This document shows positions 16,023-24,801 of a stretch of 64,000 nucleotides of DNA, piece by piece. Every line of letters starts with the position of its first letter. Position 1 is the first letter of the stretch. The notes beneath the pieces are model-generated. The model was not told the origin of the DNA. It made no database searches and saw only the letters and a list, made by a program, of their open reading frames with translations. The stretch comes from an uncultured Eubacteriales bacterium. GTDB taxonomy: Bacteria > Bacillota > Clostridia > Oscillospirales > Oscillospiraceae. The position numbers and the translations under genes are program-made. The stretch spans positions 3,424,996-3,488,995 of the forward strand of contig LT599017.1 in assembly GCA_900079765.1 (NCBI GenBank), given 5' to 3'.

Positions 16023-16742
16023 TCAGGCTTGCGATGGGGTCCCGTTCATGGGCGGACGGGAACCGAACAGGGCGGACCCCACCCGGACCAGGGTGGCCCC
16101 CTCCCGCACGGCGTCCTCGTAGTCTCCGCTCATGCCCATGGACAGGCACGCTATATCAGTTTCATTATCGCCCATTAAGGTTCTTATGTCAACAAAAAGC
16201 TGACGCGTTCGAGCAAAAAAATGCCGGTTCCCGCCGGAAAGTGCGGCGGGGGGAGGCACCGCCATGAGCCCCCGGAGGCACACGTGGGGGAGCTCCGCCG
16301 CCGCCAGGGCCAGGGAGGGCACTTCCACCGGGAGCACGCCGCCCTTCTGGGGCTCCGCGCCGATGTTGACCTCCAGCAGGATGTCTTGGACAATGTCCAG
16401 TTTCCCGGCCTGAGCGTTGATAGCCTCCAGGAGCCGGAGGGAGTCCACCGACTCGATGAGATCCACCCGGCCCACCACCTGCTTGACCTTATTGGTCTGC
16501 AAATGCCCGATAAAATGAACCCGTGCCCCATCGTAAGCGTAGTTGGCCAGATGGGCCGTGAGCTCCTGTACCCGGTTCTCCCCGCAAACGCTTATACCGC
16601 AAGCGATGGCGGCGCGTATGGTCTCGGAGGTCTGGGTCTTGGTGGCGGCCTCGATCGTGATTTCGGACATTTCCCGCCCTGCTTCATGGGCGGCTGCAGC
16701 AATTTTTTCCCGAATCAGAGCAAGTTTTTCTTCCAGGGGCAT
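16023..16742 (-). CDS. yggS: YggS/YlmE-family PLP homeostasis protein
   Basis: The 239-residue protein is a single-domain alanine-racemase-like TIM barrel. Lys35 (EAATKTQ) is the PLP Schiff-base lysine; FIGHLQTNKVK (about 78-88), LLEVNIG and the C-terminal SMGMSGDYEDAVREGATLVRVG block bind the cofactor phosphate. The family maintains pyridoxal phosphate levels and amino-acid balance rather than catalysing racemisation. ATG 16742 with AAAAGGGAGGTG upstream. It is first of the yggS-sepF pair and follows the HlyD-like gene by 16 bases. Confidence 0.93.
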   Translation of the reverse strand: MPLEEKLALIREKIAAAAHEAGREMSEITIEAATKTQTSETIRAAIACGISVCGENRVQELTAHLANYAYDGARVHFIGHLQTNKVKQVVGRVDLIESVDSLRLLEAINAQAGKLDIVQDILLEVNIGAEPQKGGVLPVEVPSLALAAAELPHVCLRGLMAVPPPAALSGGNRHFFARTRQLFVDIRTLMGDNETDIACLSMGMSGDYEDAVREGATLVRVGSALFGSRPPMNGTPSQA

Positions 16743-16758
16743 CAAACGCACCTCCCTT

Positions 16759-18012
16759 TTATGACCGCACGACCTTCCCGTCGAAGAGCCCGTCTGCACG
16801 GAGGATAATCTCGTCCCCGGGGCGGAGGGCTTTTTTGGCGACCTCTTTGTTTAGGTCGGTGGCAGGAATGAGAGGCTGAACCAGATAGTAGTCCTCGTCG
16901 TCCCCCACGATGGTGACGCTCTTGAACTCAGCCTGGGCCCCCACTACGGCGAAGACCCCCCACTGGCCCGCCTCGTCTTGCAGGAGGGCGTTTTTAGGCA
17001 CCCGGATACCGGTGATGCTGGAGTAGACGATGTCCACCGTCTGGCGGCGCAGGAGCGTAATGTCCGAGAGATAGTGGGTGGAGGAGAAGACGATGGGCAC
17101 CCGCCCGTTCTCCGCCTGTCCCACCTGCTCCACCCGCATGGAGACCTCCCCCGACCAGTCCCGGGAGAAACGGATCTTAACCTGCCAACCCTCTGTGAGG
17201 CGCTTAGACTGCGCCTCGCTGACCGAGCATACGAAGTACCAGCGAGTGCCGGTAATGAGCTTGCCCACCGCCCCGGCCTCCCCGGTAGGAGCATTGACTG
17301 CCATGCTGTCCAGGGTCGAGGGAGTGAGGGAGAATACATTGTCGGGCGTAAGGAGGCTCTCGTACCCATCCACCACCCCGGAGTAGACGCCCGATTTGTC
17401 GGCCCGGACCACCGAGGTATCCTGCCCGGCGGCGGCGATCAGGCTCTCCCGCTGGCTGCTTATGTCCGCAATCCTGGTTTGGAGCCCGGCGGCGTCCCCA
17501 CCCGACTCGTAGGTGTAGTCACGCTGGTAAACCAGGCTCTTGAGCTTCAAGGAGTCGTCCTCCAGGCTGGTGAAGTCCCGGCTGGAGACTGAGGCGCGCA
17601 GGCTGGTGAGCTCGGCCATGATTTCGTCGGTGAGCCGGGCGCTGTCCGACAAATCCCCCGCCAGGGAGGCTGTCTCGTTCAACTGCTCCAGCTCCATATT
17701 GAGCTTTCGAATGGTCTGGCGGCGCTCCAAGGCGGCGGCGTCCTGGTAAAGATAGGCCACCGTCTCGTTCACCGCCACCTTCTCCCCCTCGGCGGGGAGC
17801 ACGTCGGCCAGGGCCGAGCGCTCGGGCAGCACGTATTCCGCCCGCACCAGAAATCCGGTGGCCTCCGCCTCGTCGTCCAGCGTATAGGAGTATGAGATGG
17901 TGGTGGTCATCCGCCCCGTGAGGTTCTGCCAGACCGAGGCTCCCAGATAGGCCAGAATGGCCCCCAGAAGGGTGAACATGACAATTCTATTGAGAATGTG
18001 GCCTTGTTTCAT
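16759..18012 (-). CDS. HlyD-family membrane-fusion-like adaptor
   Basis: The 417-residue protein has one N-terminal membrane helix (about 9-28), then a lipoyl-like/barrel region (EATGFLVRAEYVLP, DVLPAEGEKVAVNETVAYLY), a central coiled-coil segment (about 90-200), and a second barrel half with STHYLSDITLLRRQTVDIVY and GIRVPKNALLQ. That is the order seen in HlyD/RND adaptor proteins of Firmicutes. No transporter partner is adjacent; instead it lies between hfq and yggS in a division-gene cluster. A role in an envelope process linked to division is possible but only inferred from position. AAAGGAC is found before ATG 18012. Confidence 0.75.
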   Translation of the reverse strand: MKQGHILNRIVMFTLLGAILAYLGASVWQNLTGRMTTTISYSYTLDDEAEATGFLVRAEYVLPERSALADVLPAEGEKVAVNETVAYLYQDAAALERRQTIRKLNMELEQLNETASLAGDLSDSARLTDEIMAELTSLRASVSSRDFTSLEDDSLKLKSLVYQRDYTYESGGDAAGLQTRIADISSQRESLIAAAGQDTSVVRADKSGVYSGVVDGYESLLTPDNVFSLTPSTLDSMAVNAPTGEAGAVGKLITGTRWYFVCSVSEAQSKRLTEGWQVKIRFSRDWSGEVSMRVEQVGQAENGRVPIVFSSTHYLSDITLLRRQTVDIVYSSITGIRVPKNALLQDEAGQWGVFAVVGAQAEFKSVTIVGDDEDYYLVQPLIPATDLNKEVAKKALRPGDEIILRADGLFDGKVVRS

Positions 18013-18087
18013 ATGTATTAGTCCTTTTTCTGTGGTTACAGGGGGCGCGGCGCGACAAGGGCGTCACGCCGCATCCACCGTACCCCG

Positions 18088-18336
18088 TCATTGCGCGCCT
18101 GTGTGGTTCTCCCCTTCCTCGGTCAAATCCACCGCCCGCTCAGGAATAATGGTGGAAATCGCGTGCTTATAGATCACCTGCTGCTTTCCCTCGGTCATTA
18201 GGATGACCACGAAGGCGTCAAATCCGGCGATCTGCCCCCGGAGCTGGTAGCCGTTCATCAAGAAAACCGTGACGGCCAGCCGCCCCCGGCGGGCGCGGGA
18301 GAGAAAGAGGTCCTGAAGGTTATTCGTCTTCTGCAT
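18088..18336 (-). CDS. hfq: RNA chaperone Hfq
   Basis: The 82-residue protein carries the Sm1 motif ([11 protein letters not shown]...[23 protein letters not shown]) and the Sm2 motif with YKHAISTI, the YKHA being diagnostic. It forms a hexameric ring that binds small RNAs and mRNAs. ATG 18336 was chosen because the family begins with a short polar helix (QKTNNLQD) and AAGGAATG precedes it. It follows miaA by 52 bases, the order miaA-hfq being widely conserved. Confidence 0.96.
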   Translation of the reverse strand: MQKTNNLQDLFLSRARRGRLAVTVFLMNGYQLRGQIAGFDAFVVILMTEGKQQVIYKHAISTIIPERAVDLTEEGENHTGAQ

Positions 18337-18388
18337 TTTAAGTACATTCCTTTCTTTCTTGAGGGGCTTGTACGCCCCCGGAATGTGC

Positions 18389-19327
18389 TTATAGTAACCC
18401 AGATTCTTCCATATATGCTGTCGAATTCTGGATGGCAGCCCCAAAATCAGGCGTTTTTTTCCAGACAAGCCATTTGGCTTCCGCATTGCGGCGAAACCAG
18501 GAGAGCTGGCGCTTGGCGTACTGGCGGGAGCGGAGCTTGACCTCCTCCGCCGCCTGGGCGACACTCCTCCCCTCGTCCGGGGCGGCTGCCAGCTCCTTGT
18601 ACCCGATGGCCTGCATGGAGGTGGCGCTCCGGGGCACACCCCGCGCCAGGAGAGCGTGGACCTCCCCCTCCAGCCCGGAGGCCATCATCTCGTCCACCCG
18701 CGCATCGATGCGCGTCCAGAGGTCGGCTCGGCTCTCATAATTCAGAACTAGAGTAAGCGCATCATACCGGGGCGGGAGGGCCTGGGTGCGCGCGTCGTGG
18801 GCGGTGATGGTCTCTCCGGTCTCGTACCAGACCTCCAGGGCGCGGAGAATGCGCTTTTCATCGTTGAGGTGGAGCTTTTCCGCCCGCTGGGGGTCGATGT
18901 GCCGGAGCTCGGCATGGAGGGCCTCGATGCCCTCGGCCTTGGCCCGCTCCCGCAGCGTTTCCCGGTAACCCCCGGTAAAGGCGGCAAAGTCCAGGCCCGC
19001 CAGGAGGGAGTCGATATATAGCCCTGTCCCCCCTGCCAGAATGGGAAGCCTGCCCCGGGCCAGAATAGTGTCCACACAGGCGGAGGCCTCCTCCACGTAG
19101 CGGGCCACGGAGTAGTCCTCGGCAGGGTCGGCCACGTCCAGCATGTGGTGGGGCACGCCCCACATCTCCTCCAACCTGGGCTTGGCAGTGCCGATGTCCA
19201 TACCCCGATAGATTTGCATGGAGTCAGCGGAGACTACTTCGCCGTTGTGGCGCAGCGCCAGCTCCACCGCCAGCTTTGTTTTCCCTGAGGCGGTGGGGCC
19301 ACAGACCACTAAAATTTTAGGGGGCAT
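18389..19327 (-). CDS. miaA: tRNA dimethylallyltransferase
   Basis: The 312-residue protein has the Walker-like P-loop GPTASGKT, then [19 protein letters not shown] (substrate-binding Asp/Ser), HHMLDVADP, and GGTGLYI, followed by the C-terminal [14 protein letters not shown] tRNA-binding block. It transfers dimethylallyl to A37 of tRNAs reading UNN codons; MiaB encoded upstream in this block then methylthiolates the same base. A GTG nine bases upstream is in frame, but GGAGGTG is correctly spaced for ATG 19327. It lies between mutL and hfq as in many bacteria. Confidence 0.95.
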   Translation of the reverse strand: MPPKILVVCGPTASGKTKLAVELALRHNGEVVSADSMQIYRGMDIGTAKPRLEEMWGVPHHMLDVADPAEDYSVARYVEEASACVDTILARGRLPILAGGTGLYIDSLLAGLDFAAFTGGYRETLRERAKAEGIEALHAELRHIDPQRAEKLHLNDEKRILRALEVWYETGETITAHDARTQALPPRYDALTLVLNYESRADLWTRIDARVDEMMASGLEGEVHALLARGVPRSATSMQAIGYKELAAAPDEGRSVAQAAEEVKLRSRQYAKRQLSWFRRNAEAKWLVWKKTPDFGAAIQNSTAYMEESGLL

Positions 19328-19424
19328 GGGGTTCACCTCCGGAGAATGAAAAAAAGGGATGCGGTGGGGGTTAAAACCCCGCCCTAAGGGGCTGCAACCG
19401 AATCAGTTAGAAAGGTACAATCCA

Positions 19425-21329
19425 TTACGCCCGTTTGAATTGCTTTTCCAACTGCCCCTTGGTGAGCTCGATGGCGACAGGACGCCCATGGGGACAATAC
19501 CTGACCTCGCCCCGCATGACGGCGTCAGCCACCTTTTCAAGCTCCTTCGTCCCGTTCTTCTGCCCACCCTTGACGGCAGCCTTGCAGGCCACTGTATGCA
19601 TCACCTCGTCCCGTGCGGCGGCAGGATCGGCCCGCCCCGTGGTGAGGAGTTTGGAGGCAATCTCCATCAGGGTATTTTCAATATCTCCCACGTCCACGTC
19701 GAAGGGCGCCTCCCGCACCACCAGAGCGCCGCCGCCGAAGTTTTCGACGGCAAAGCCAAACTCGGCCAGGAGGGGCAGGTGCTGGAGAAGGACCGCCCCT
19801 TCCTCGGCGGGGGGTGTAAAGACGGCGGGGGTAAGCAGGCTCTGCACCATGGGCTGGTAGTCCTGGGCCTTGAGCCGGTCGAAATTCACCCGCTCGTGAG
19901 CGGCATGCTTGTCGATGAAGAGCACCTTATCTCCATGCTCCACAATAATATAGGTGTTCAGCACCTCGCCCGCTACCCGCCAGGGAACCTCCTCCTGGGC
20001 GGGGATGGGTTCTGGTACGGGTTCCGGTTTGGCGGCTGGGGGCGGCGGCACGTCAGGAGTGTTGCGCCCTACGGATGGTGCGGGTTCGATAGTGGAGACA
20101 TTTTGTATTTCAATTGCCGGGGCGGGAGTTGGAAGTCCGTTATTTATGTTGGCCGTCTGCACTGGCCGGGACGGAGTGGCGGGGCGCATGTATGCGCCCC
20201 CTGCGGGCGCAGTAAAATCATGAAGAGATCGGGCGGAGGAGGGAAGCTCGGAGAAGGTCTCCACCGCCTGGGGCATCTTAAGCTGGTTCGGAGTGACCGT
20301 ATCCACAGGCGGCGATTTCACCACGGCTTGGGGGCGGGTCCTGTCCCCTTCCAGGGTGGACTTCACCGCATAGTATACCGCGTCGAAGACTTTTTTATCG
20401 CTGGCGAACTTCACCTCGGTCTTTGTGGGGTGGACGTTCACATCCACCTGGTTGAGCTTGGTGGTGAGGTGAAGGACGCAGCCGGGGAATTTGCCCACCA
20501 TCTTCTGGTTGGAGTATGCCTCTTCCAGCGCGGCCATCATGGTGCGGCTCTTCACGTAGCGGCCATTGACGAAGAAGTGCTGATACCCCCGGGTGCCTCG
20601 GCAGCAGGTGGGGAGAGAGCAAAAACCGGAGACCGCCATCTCCTCGCCGGAGCCGGAGACGCTGACAAACCCCAGGGCCAGGTCCCGGCCCAGGACGCTG
20701 TACACTGCGCTCCTGAGCTGTCCGTCGCCGGGGGTAAGCAGCTCTTGTTTCCCGTCTCGCAGAAATTTGACCGATACCTCCGGATGGGAGAGGGCGATGC
20801 GTTGCACCGTCGCGAAGACGGCGGCCCCCTCTGCCGCATCCCGTTTCATAAATTTGAGGCGGGCGGGGGTGTTATAGAAGAGATCCCGCACCAGCATAGT
20901 AGTGCCTTTGGGGCAGCCCGCCTCCTCCCGCCCAGTGACGACGCCGCCCTCCAGGGTAAGGGAGATGCCCAGAGGCGAGTCCTCCGTCCTGGTGAGCAGC
21001 TCCACCCGGGAAACGGCGGCAATGGCGGCCAGCGCCTCGCCGCGGAACCCAAGCGTGCCGATTGCCTCTAAGTCATACTCAGTGCGTATCTTGCTGGTGG
21101 CGTGGCGAAGGAAGGCAGTTTCGGCCTCGACTGGAGATATGCCGCAGCCGTCGTCGGTGACCCGGATGAGGGCCATACCGCCATTTTGAATCTCCACGGT
21201 GAGAGCCTTCGCCCCCGCGTCGATGGCGTTCTCCACCAGCTCCTTGACCACGCTTGCGGGCCGCTCCACCACCTCACCGGCGGCGATCAGGTCGGCAATG
21301 TGGGAATCTAATTGTTGAATGTGGGGCAT
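19425..21329 (-). CDS. mutL: DNA mismatch repair protein MutL
   Basis: The 634-residue protein has an N-terminal GHKL ATPase (KELVENAIDAGA at about 29-40, DDGCGI, TLGFRGEAL, KGTTMLVRDLFYNTPAR), a Pro-rich linker (about 345-450), and a C-terminal dimerisation/endonuclease domain. The metal-binding motif is DKHAAHERVNFD (473-484), differing from the usual DQHA-x2-E-x4-E by Gln to Lys and final Glu to Asp; CPHGRP near the end is kept. In mut systems without MutH the endonuclease nicks the new strand after MutS binding. The linker contains a 20-base palindrome (20181-20200). It lies downstream of mutS with a CPBP gene in between. ATG 21329 is chosen by homology; the ribosome binding site is weak. 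Confidence 0.95.
   Translation of the reverse strand: MPHIQQLDSHIADLIAAGEVVERPASVVKELVENAIDAGAKALTVEIQNGGMALIRVTDDGCGISPVEAETAFLRHATSKIRTEYDLEAIGTLGFRGEALAAIAAVSRVELLTRTEDSPLGISLTLEGGVVTGREEAGCPKGTTMLVRDLFYNTPARLKFMKRDAAEGAAVFATVQRIALSHPEVSVKFLRDGKQELLTPGDGQLRSAVYSVLGRDLALGFVSVSGSGEEMAVSGFCSLPTCCRGTRGYQHFFVNGRYVKSRTMMAALEEAYSNQKMVGKFPGCVLHLTTKLNQVDVNVHPTKTEVKFASDKKVFDAVYYAVKSTLEGDRTRPQAVVKSPPVDTVTPNQLKMPQAVETFSELPSSARSLHDFTAPAGGAYMRPATPSRPVQTANINNGLPTPAPAIEIQNVSTIEPAPSVGRNTPDVPPPPAAKPEPVPEPIPAQEEVPWRVAGEVLNTYIIVEHGDKVLFIDKHAAHERVNFDRLKAQDYQPMVQSLLTPAVFTPPAEEGAVLLQHLPLLAEFGFAVENFGGGALVVREAPFDVDVGDIENTLMEIASKLLTTGRADPAAARDEVMHTVACKAAVKGGQKNGTKELEKVADAVMRGEVRYCPHGRPVAIELTKGQLEKQFKRA
20181..20200. 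repeat. REP-like palindrome inside the mutL linker
   Basis: GGGGCGCAT and ATGCGCCCC are perfect 9-base arms around GT. It falls in the low-complexity linker of MutL, where it encodes a GAYMRP peptide, and resembles the GC-rich short palindromes that occur between genes in this group of bacteria. Confidence 0.5.
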
Positions 21330-21371
21330 GGATTCACCGGCTTTCATAGGAGAGGTCTGAGCATTTAGCAG

Positions 21372-21400
21372 GGGCCGCCTCTTGGGCGGCCCGTTTTTTA
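21372..21400 (+). terminator. GC-rich hairpin with T-run between the CPBP gene and mutL
   Basis: GGGCCGCC / GGCGGCCC around TCTTG, followed on the plus strand by GTTTTTTAT. The genes here are on the minus strand, on which no T-run follows, so it would stop antisense transcripts or is a short palindromic repeat. Confidence 0.4.
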
Positions 21401-22093
21401 TCAATGCAGGGCCAAAAATAGCGTAATGGCGTTGATGGTCATGCGCAAGGCAACGGTACCCCAGATAGACCCACCGTTATCGTAGCACCAGGCCAGGGCC
21501 AACCCGGTGGGGAGGAAGTCCAGGGCGGTGAGGAGATAGCGGGCATCCCCAAAGTCCAGGGCGTACCGCCACACGGAAGCCATGGCGAAGATGAAGATTG
21601 AAACCGCGTAGGCCAAGGGGCGGCTGTACTGTCGGAGAGAGCCGAAGACCAGCCCCCTAAATAATATTTCTTCAATGAGGGGAATGAGCACCACTACAAG
21701 CATGGTGGTGACCCCGGCGGAGAGGAAATACTCCTGCTGCCACTGGAGGGACTGGAGGCTCTCCACCGGGAGGGGAATGAGCCCCACCAGGAAGGAGAGC
21801 GCCGCCCACCCGGCGAGGCCGGTGAAGAACGCGAAGAGATTTTCCGGCAGCCAGTCGACCAGCAGGTCGAAGGCGTGGCGCAGGAACGTCCAAAACACCA
21901 GGAGCGCCAGAGTGAATAGGAGGGCGTAATAGACCAGATTTGTCTCCGCTATGGGCACCTCCCCCTCGCTCATCCACAAGCGCTGGACCCAGCCGTTGAG
22001 GTAGGGGAACACCAGGAGATAGAGCGCGAAGAAAACCCAGCCCCGTTTCCGCTCGGAGTCGGTCATCTGGGGCCGGAATTTTTGACGGGACAT
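21401..22093 (-). CDS. CPBP-family intramembrane metalloprotease
   Basis: The 230-residue protein has six or more hydrophobic helices and the CPBP (Abi/CAAX-protease) motif EEILFRGLVFGSLR (about 140-153), whose two Glu and Arg are catalytic; the second conserved region near FIFAMASVWRY and the C-terminal Asn (MTIN) fit the family loosely, although the usual His in the second motif is not obvious. Substrate is unknown. It is placed between mutS and mutL, separated from mutS by 58 bases, and probably shares the transcript. Some members process peptides or give immunity to bacteriocins. Confidence 0.8.
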   Translation of the reverse strand: MSRQKFRPQMTDSERKRGWVFFALYLLVFPYLNGWVQRLWMSEGEVPIAETNLVYYALLFTLALLVFWTFLRHAFDLLVDWLPENLFAFFTGLAGWAALSFLVGLIPLPVESLQSLQWQQEYFLSAGVTTMLVVVLIPLIEEILFRGLVFGSLRQYSRPLAYAVSIFIFAMASVWRYALDFGDARYLLTALDFLPTGLALAWCYDNGGSIWGTVALRMTINAITLFLALH

Positions 22094-22151
22094 GGGTGGG
22101 TCCTCCTTTCGGTAAAAACGGCGAGCATCTGGGAACAGGGCCCATTAATTT

Positions 22152-24758
22152 TTATAATTTCTGTTTTAACTCAAAAAGCAGATTCATTGCCTCAATGGGT
22201 GTAAGGGTGTTCACGTCCACCAACCGCAGCCGGTCCGCAATCTCGCCCGCGCCCACATCCATAAAGGACATCTGGTCGGTATCGGCAGAGGGTGGCGGGG
22301 CGGCCGGCGCGGTAAACCCGTCCCGCTCCAGCTCCTCCAGAATGTCCCTCGCCCGGGCAATGACCCGGTCTGGCACGCCGGCTAGCTTAGCGACCTCGAT
22401 GCCATAGCTCTGGTCAGCACCGCCCCGGACGATCTTGCGGAGGAAGATAATGTCGTCCTTCTTCTTTTTAGCGGCGATGTTATAGTTTTTTACCCCGCGC
22501 AGGGGCCCTTCCAGGCCGGTGAGCTCATGGTAGTGGGTGGCGAAGAGAGTGCGGGCCCCCAGGCGCTTGCGATCGGCGCAGAACTCAAGGACGGCCCGGG
22601 CGATGCTCATCCCGTCATAGGTGGAGGTACCCCGGCCGATCTCATCCAGAATGAGTAGGCTCTTGTTGGTGGCGTTCTTCAGGAGCTCGGCCACCTCGGT
22701 CATCTCCACCATGAAGGTGGACTGCCCGGCGGAGAGGTCGTCACTTGCGCCAATTCTTGTGAACACCCGGTCCACCATGCCGATGTGGGCGGATCTGGCC
22801 GGGACAAAGGAGCCCATCTGTGCCATGAGGGCTATGAGGGCCACCTGACGCATATAGGTGGATTTACCCGCCATGTTGGGGCCGGTAATAATGGCCACCA
22901 TATTCTCGTCGCTATCCATACAGGTTTCGTTAGGGACAAAAAGGCTGTTTTTGAGCATCTTCTCCACCACGGGGTGGCGGCCCTCGTTGATCTCCAGCTT
23001 GTCGGAGAGGTCCACGGCCGGCATGCAGTAGTTGTTCTGCGCGGCGACGGAGGCGAAACTCACCAGCACGTCCAGCGCGGCCACAGCCTGGGCGGAGGAT
23101 TGAATCTCCCGCACCCGCTCGGCGGCCTTTTCCCGCACGGCGCAGAAGAGCTCATATTCCAGAGCGACAATCTTATCCTGAGCGGAGAGGATCGTGTGCT
23201 CCATGTCCTTGAGCTCCTGGGTGATAAAGCGCTCACAGTTCACAAGGGTCTGCTTGCGGATATAGTCTTCGGGCACCAGGTCGTAATTGGACTTGGAGAC
23301 CTCGATATAGTAGCCGAAAATCTTGTTGAAGCCCACTTTCAGGCTCTTGATGCCGGTTCGTTCCTTTTCCTTGGCCTCGATGGAGGCCACCATGCCCTTG
23401 CCATTGGTCATGAGGCCGCGGAGGTAGTCCACGTCCTCGCTGTATCCCGCCTTGATAAAGCCGCCCTCCCGGATGGAGAAAGGCGGGTCGTCCTCGATGG
23501 CGCGGCTAATCAGCCCACGCAGCTCCTCCAGGTCGTTAAGCTCACCCGCCAGGGTGGCGAGGAGGGGAGAGGGCAGGGGCGAGAGCAGGTCCCGCAGGGC
23601 AGGGAGCTTAGAGAGGCCCGCGGCCAGGGCAGCAAGATCCCGCCCACCCGCGCTGCCATAGACGATGCGGCCGATGATACGCTCCAGGTCGCTGATCTCC
23701 CGCAGGGCGAGGGATAATTCCTCCCGGGCGATGGGGGCGTCCACCAGATTTCCCACAGCATCCAGGCGGCGGGAGATAGCAGCGGGGGAGAGGAGGGGCC
23801 TCTCGATCCACTGGCGGATAAGCCGGTGCCCCATAGCGGTCTTGGTCTTGTCCAGCACCCAGAGAAGGCTGCCCCGTTTCTCCTTGGAGCGCAGGGTTTC
23901 GGTCAACTCCAGATTGCGCCGCGCGGCTAAATCCAGTTCCATATAGGGCCGCTGGGCACCGGAGGTGAGGGCGAGGGCTGCAATGTGGGAGAGGTCGGTC
24001 TTCTGAGTTTCGTATAAGTAGGAGAGGAGGCCGCCCGCCGCCCGAAGGGCCAAATCGTGCTCGGGCCCCTCCCCGACGGGGATCTGAGAGAGGTTCTTTC
24101 TCAGGGAGTCCGCCGCCACCTCGAATCGGAAACGGCCCTCGCCGCCGTTCTCACAGCGGCACTCCAGGCGATTTTTGAGGAAAGCGGTAAGGTCGGCGTT
24201 AGCAAACGCCCCATCGGAGAGGAGGGCCTCCCGGGGGCGGTAGGCGCCCAAATCGTTGAGCAGATGGTCCATCCGGTCGCTCCCCATGAAGGCGGTGGCG
24301 GTGAATTCGCCGGTGGAGAGGTCGCAGAAAGAGAGGCCCGCCCCGGCGGAGTCCTCGTACACGGCGCAGAGGTAGTTGTTGCGCCCCTCCTCCAGCATGG
24401 AGGAGTCTATGACCGCGCCGGGGGAGATGACCCGGATCACATCCCGGTCCACCAGCCCCTTGGCGAGGGCGGGATCCTCCATCTGCTCGCAGATGGCTAC
24501 CTTGTACCCCTTGGCGATGAGGCGGGCGATGTACGCATCAGCGCTATGGTAGGGTACGCCGCACATGGGGGTACGCTCCTCGGCGGGCTTACCGCGATCC
24601 CGGCTGGTGAGGGTCAAATCCAGCTCCCTGGAGGCAAGGTGCGCATCCTCGTTAAACATCTCGTAGAAATCGCCCAGACGGAAAAAGAGCAGGCAGTCCG
24701 GGTGGAGCTCCTTCATCCGTAAGTATTGCTGCATCATAGGGGTACTGTCGGCGGGCAT
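22152..24758 (-). CDS. mutS: DNA mismatch repair protein MutS
   Basis: The 868-residue protein has the mismatch-reading motif FFRLGDFYEMF (about 25-35; Phe and Glu intercalate at the mismatch), connector and lever domains, and a C-terminal ABC-type ATPase with Walker A GPNMAGKST, Walker B/D-loop LLILDEIGRGTSTYDG and ATHYHEL. It detects base mispairs and small loops and hands over to MutL. GAAGGAGTGAAG precedes ATG 24758. It follows miaB by 43 bases; the chain miaB-mutS-mutL-miaA is a conserved Clostridial arrangement. Confidence 0.97.
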   Translation of the reverse strand: MPADSTPMMQQYLRMKELHPDCLLFFRLGDFYEMFNEDAHLASRELDLTLTSRDRGKPAEERTPMCGVPYHSADAYIARLIAKGYKVAICEQMEDPALAKGLVDRDVIRVISPGAVIDSSMLEEGRNNYLCAVYEDSAGAGLSFCDLSTGEFTATAFMGSDRMDHLLNDLGAYRPREALLSDGAFANADLTAFLKNRLECRCENGGEGRFRFEVAADSLRKNLSQIPVGEGPEHDLALRAAGGLLSYLYETQKTDLSHIAALALTSGAQRPYMELDLAARRNLELTETLRSKEKRGSLLWVLDKTKTAMGHRLIRQWIERPLLSPAAISRRLDAVGNLVDAPIAREELSLALREISDLERIIGRIVYGSAGGRDLAALAAGLSKLPALRDLLSPLPSPLLATLAGELNDLEELRGLISRAIEDDPPFSIREGGFIKAGYSEDVDYLRGLMTNGKGMVASIEAKEKERTGIKSLKVGFNKIFGYYIEVSKSNYDLVPEDYIRKQTLVNCERFITQELKDMEHTILSAQDKIVALEYELFCAVREKAAERVREIQSSAQAVAALDVLVSFASVAAQNNYCMPAVDLSDKLEINEGRHPVVEKMLKNSLFVPNETCMDSDENMVAIITGPNMAGKSTYMRQVALIALMAQMGSFVPARSAHIGMVDRVFTRIGASDDLSAGQSTFMVEMTEVAELLKNATNKSLLILDEIGRGTSTYDGMSIARAVLEFCADRKRLGARTLFATHYHELTGLEGPLRGVKNYNIAAKKKKDDIIFLRKIVRGGADQSYGIEVAKLAGVPDRVIARARDILEELERDGFTAPAAPPPSADTDQMSFMDVGAGEIADRLRLVDVNTLTPIEAMNLLFELKQKL

Positions 24759-24801
24759 GGAGCTTCACTCCTTCTCTTTCTCTAGGATTAACAATTCCCT
24801 C

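Noticed and set aside
19359-21071. 570-codon plus-strand frame opposite mutL
   Set aside because: Shadow of mutL; no start context and no recognisable domain.
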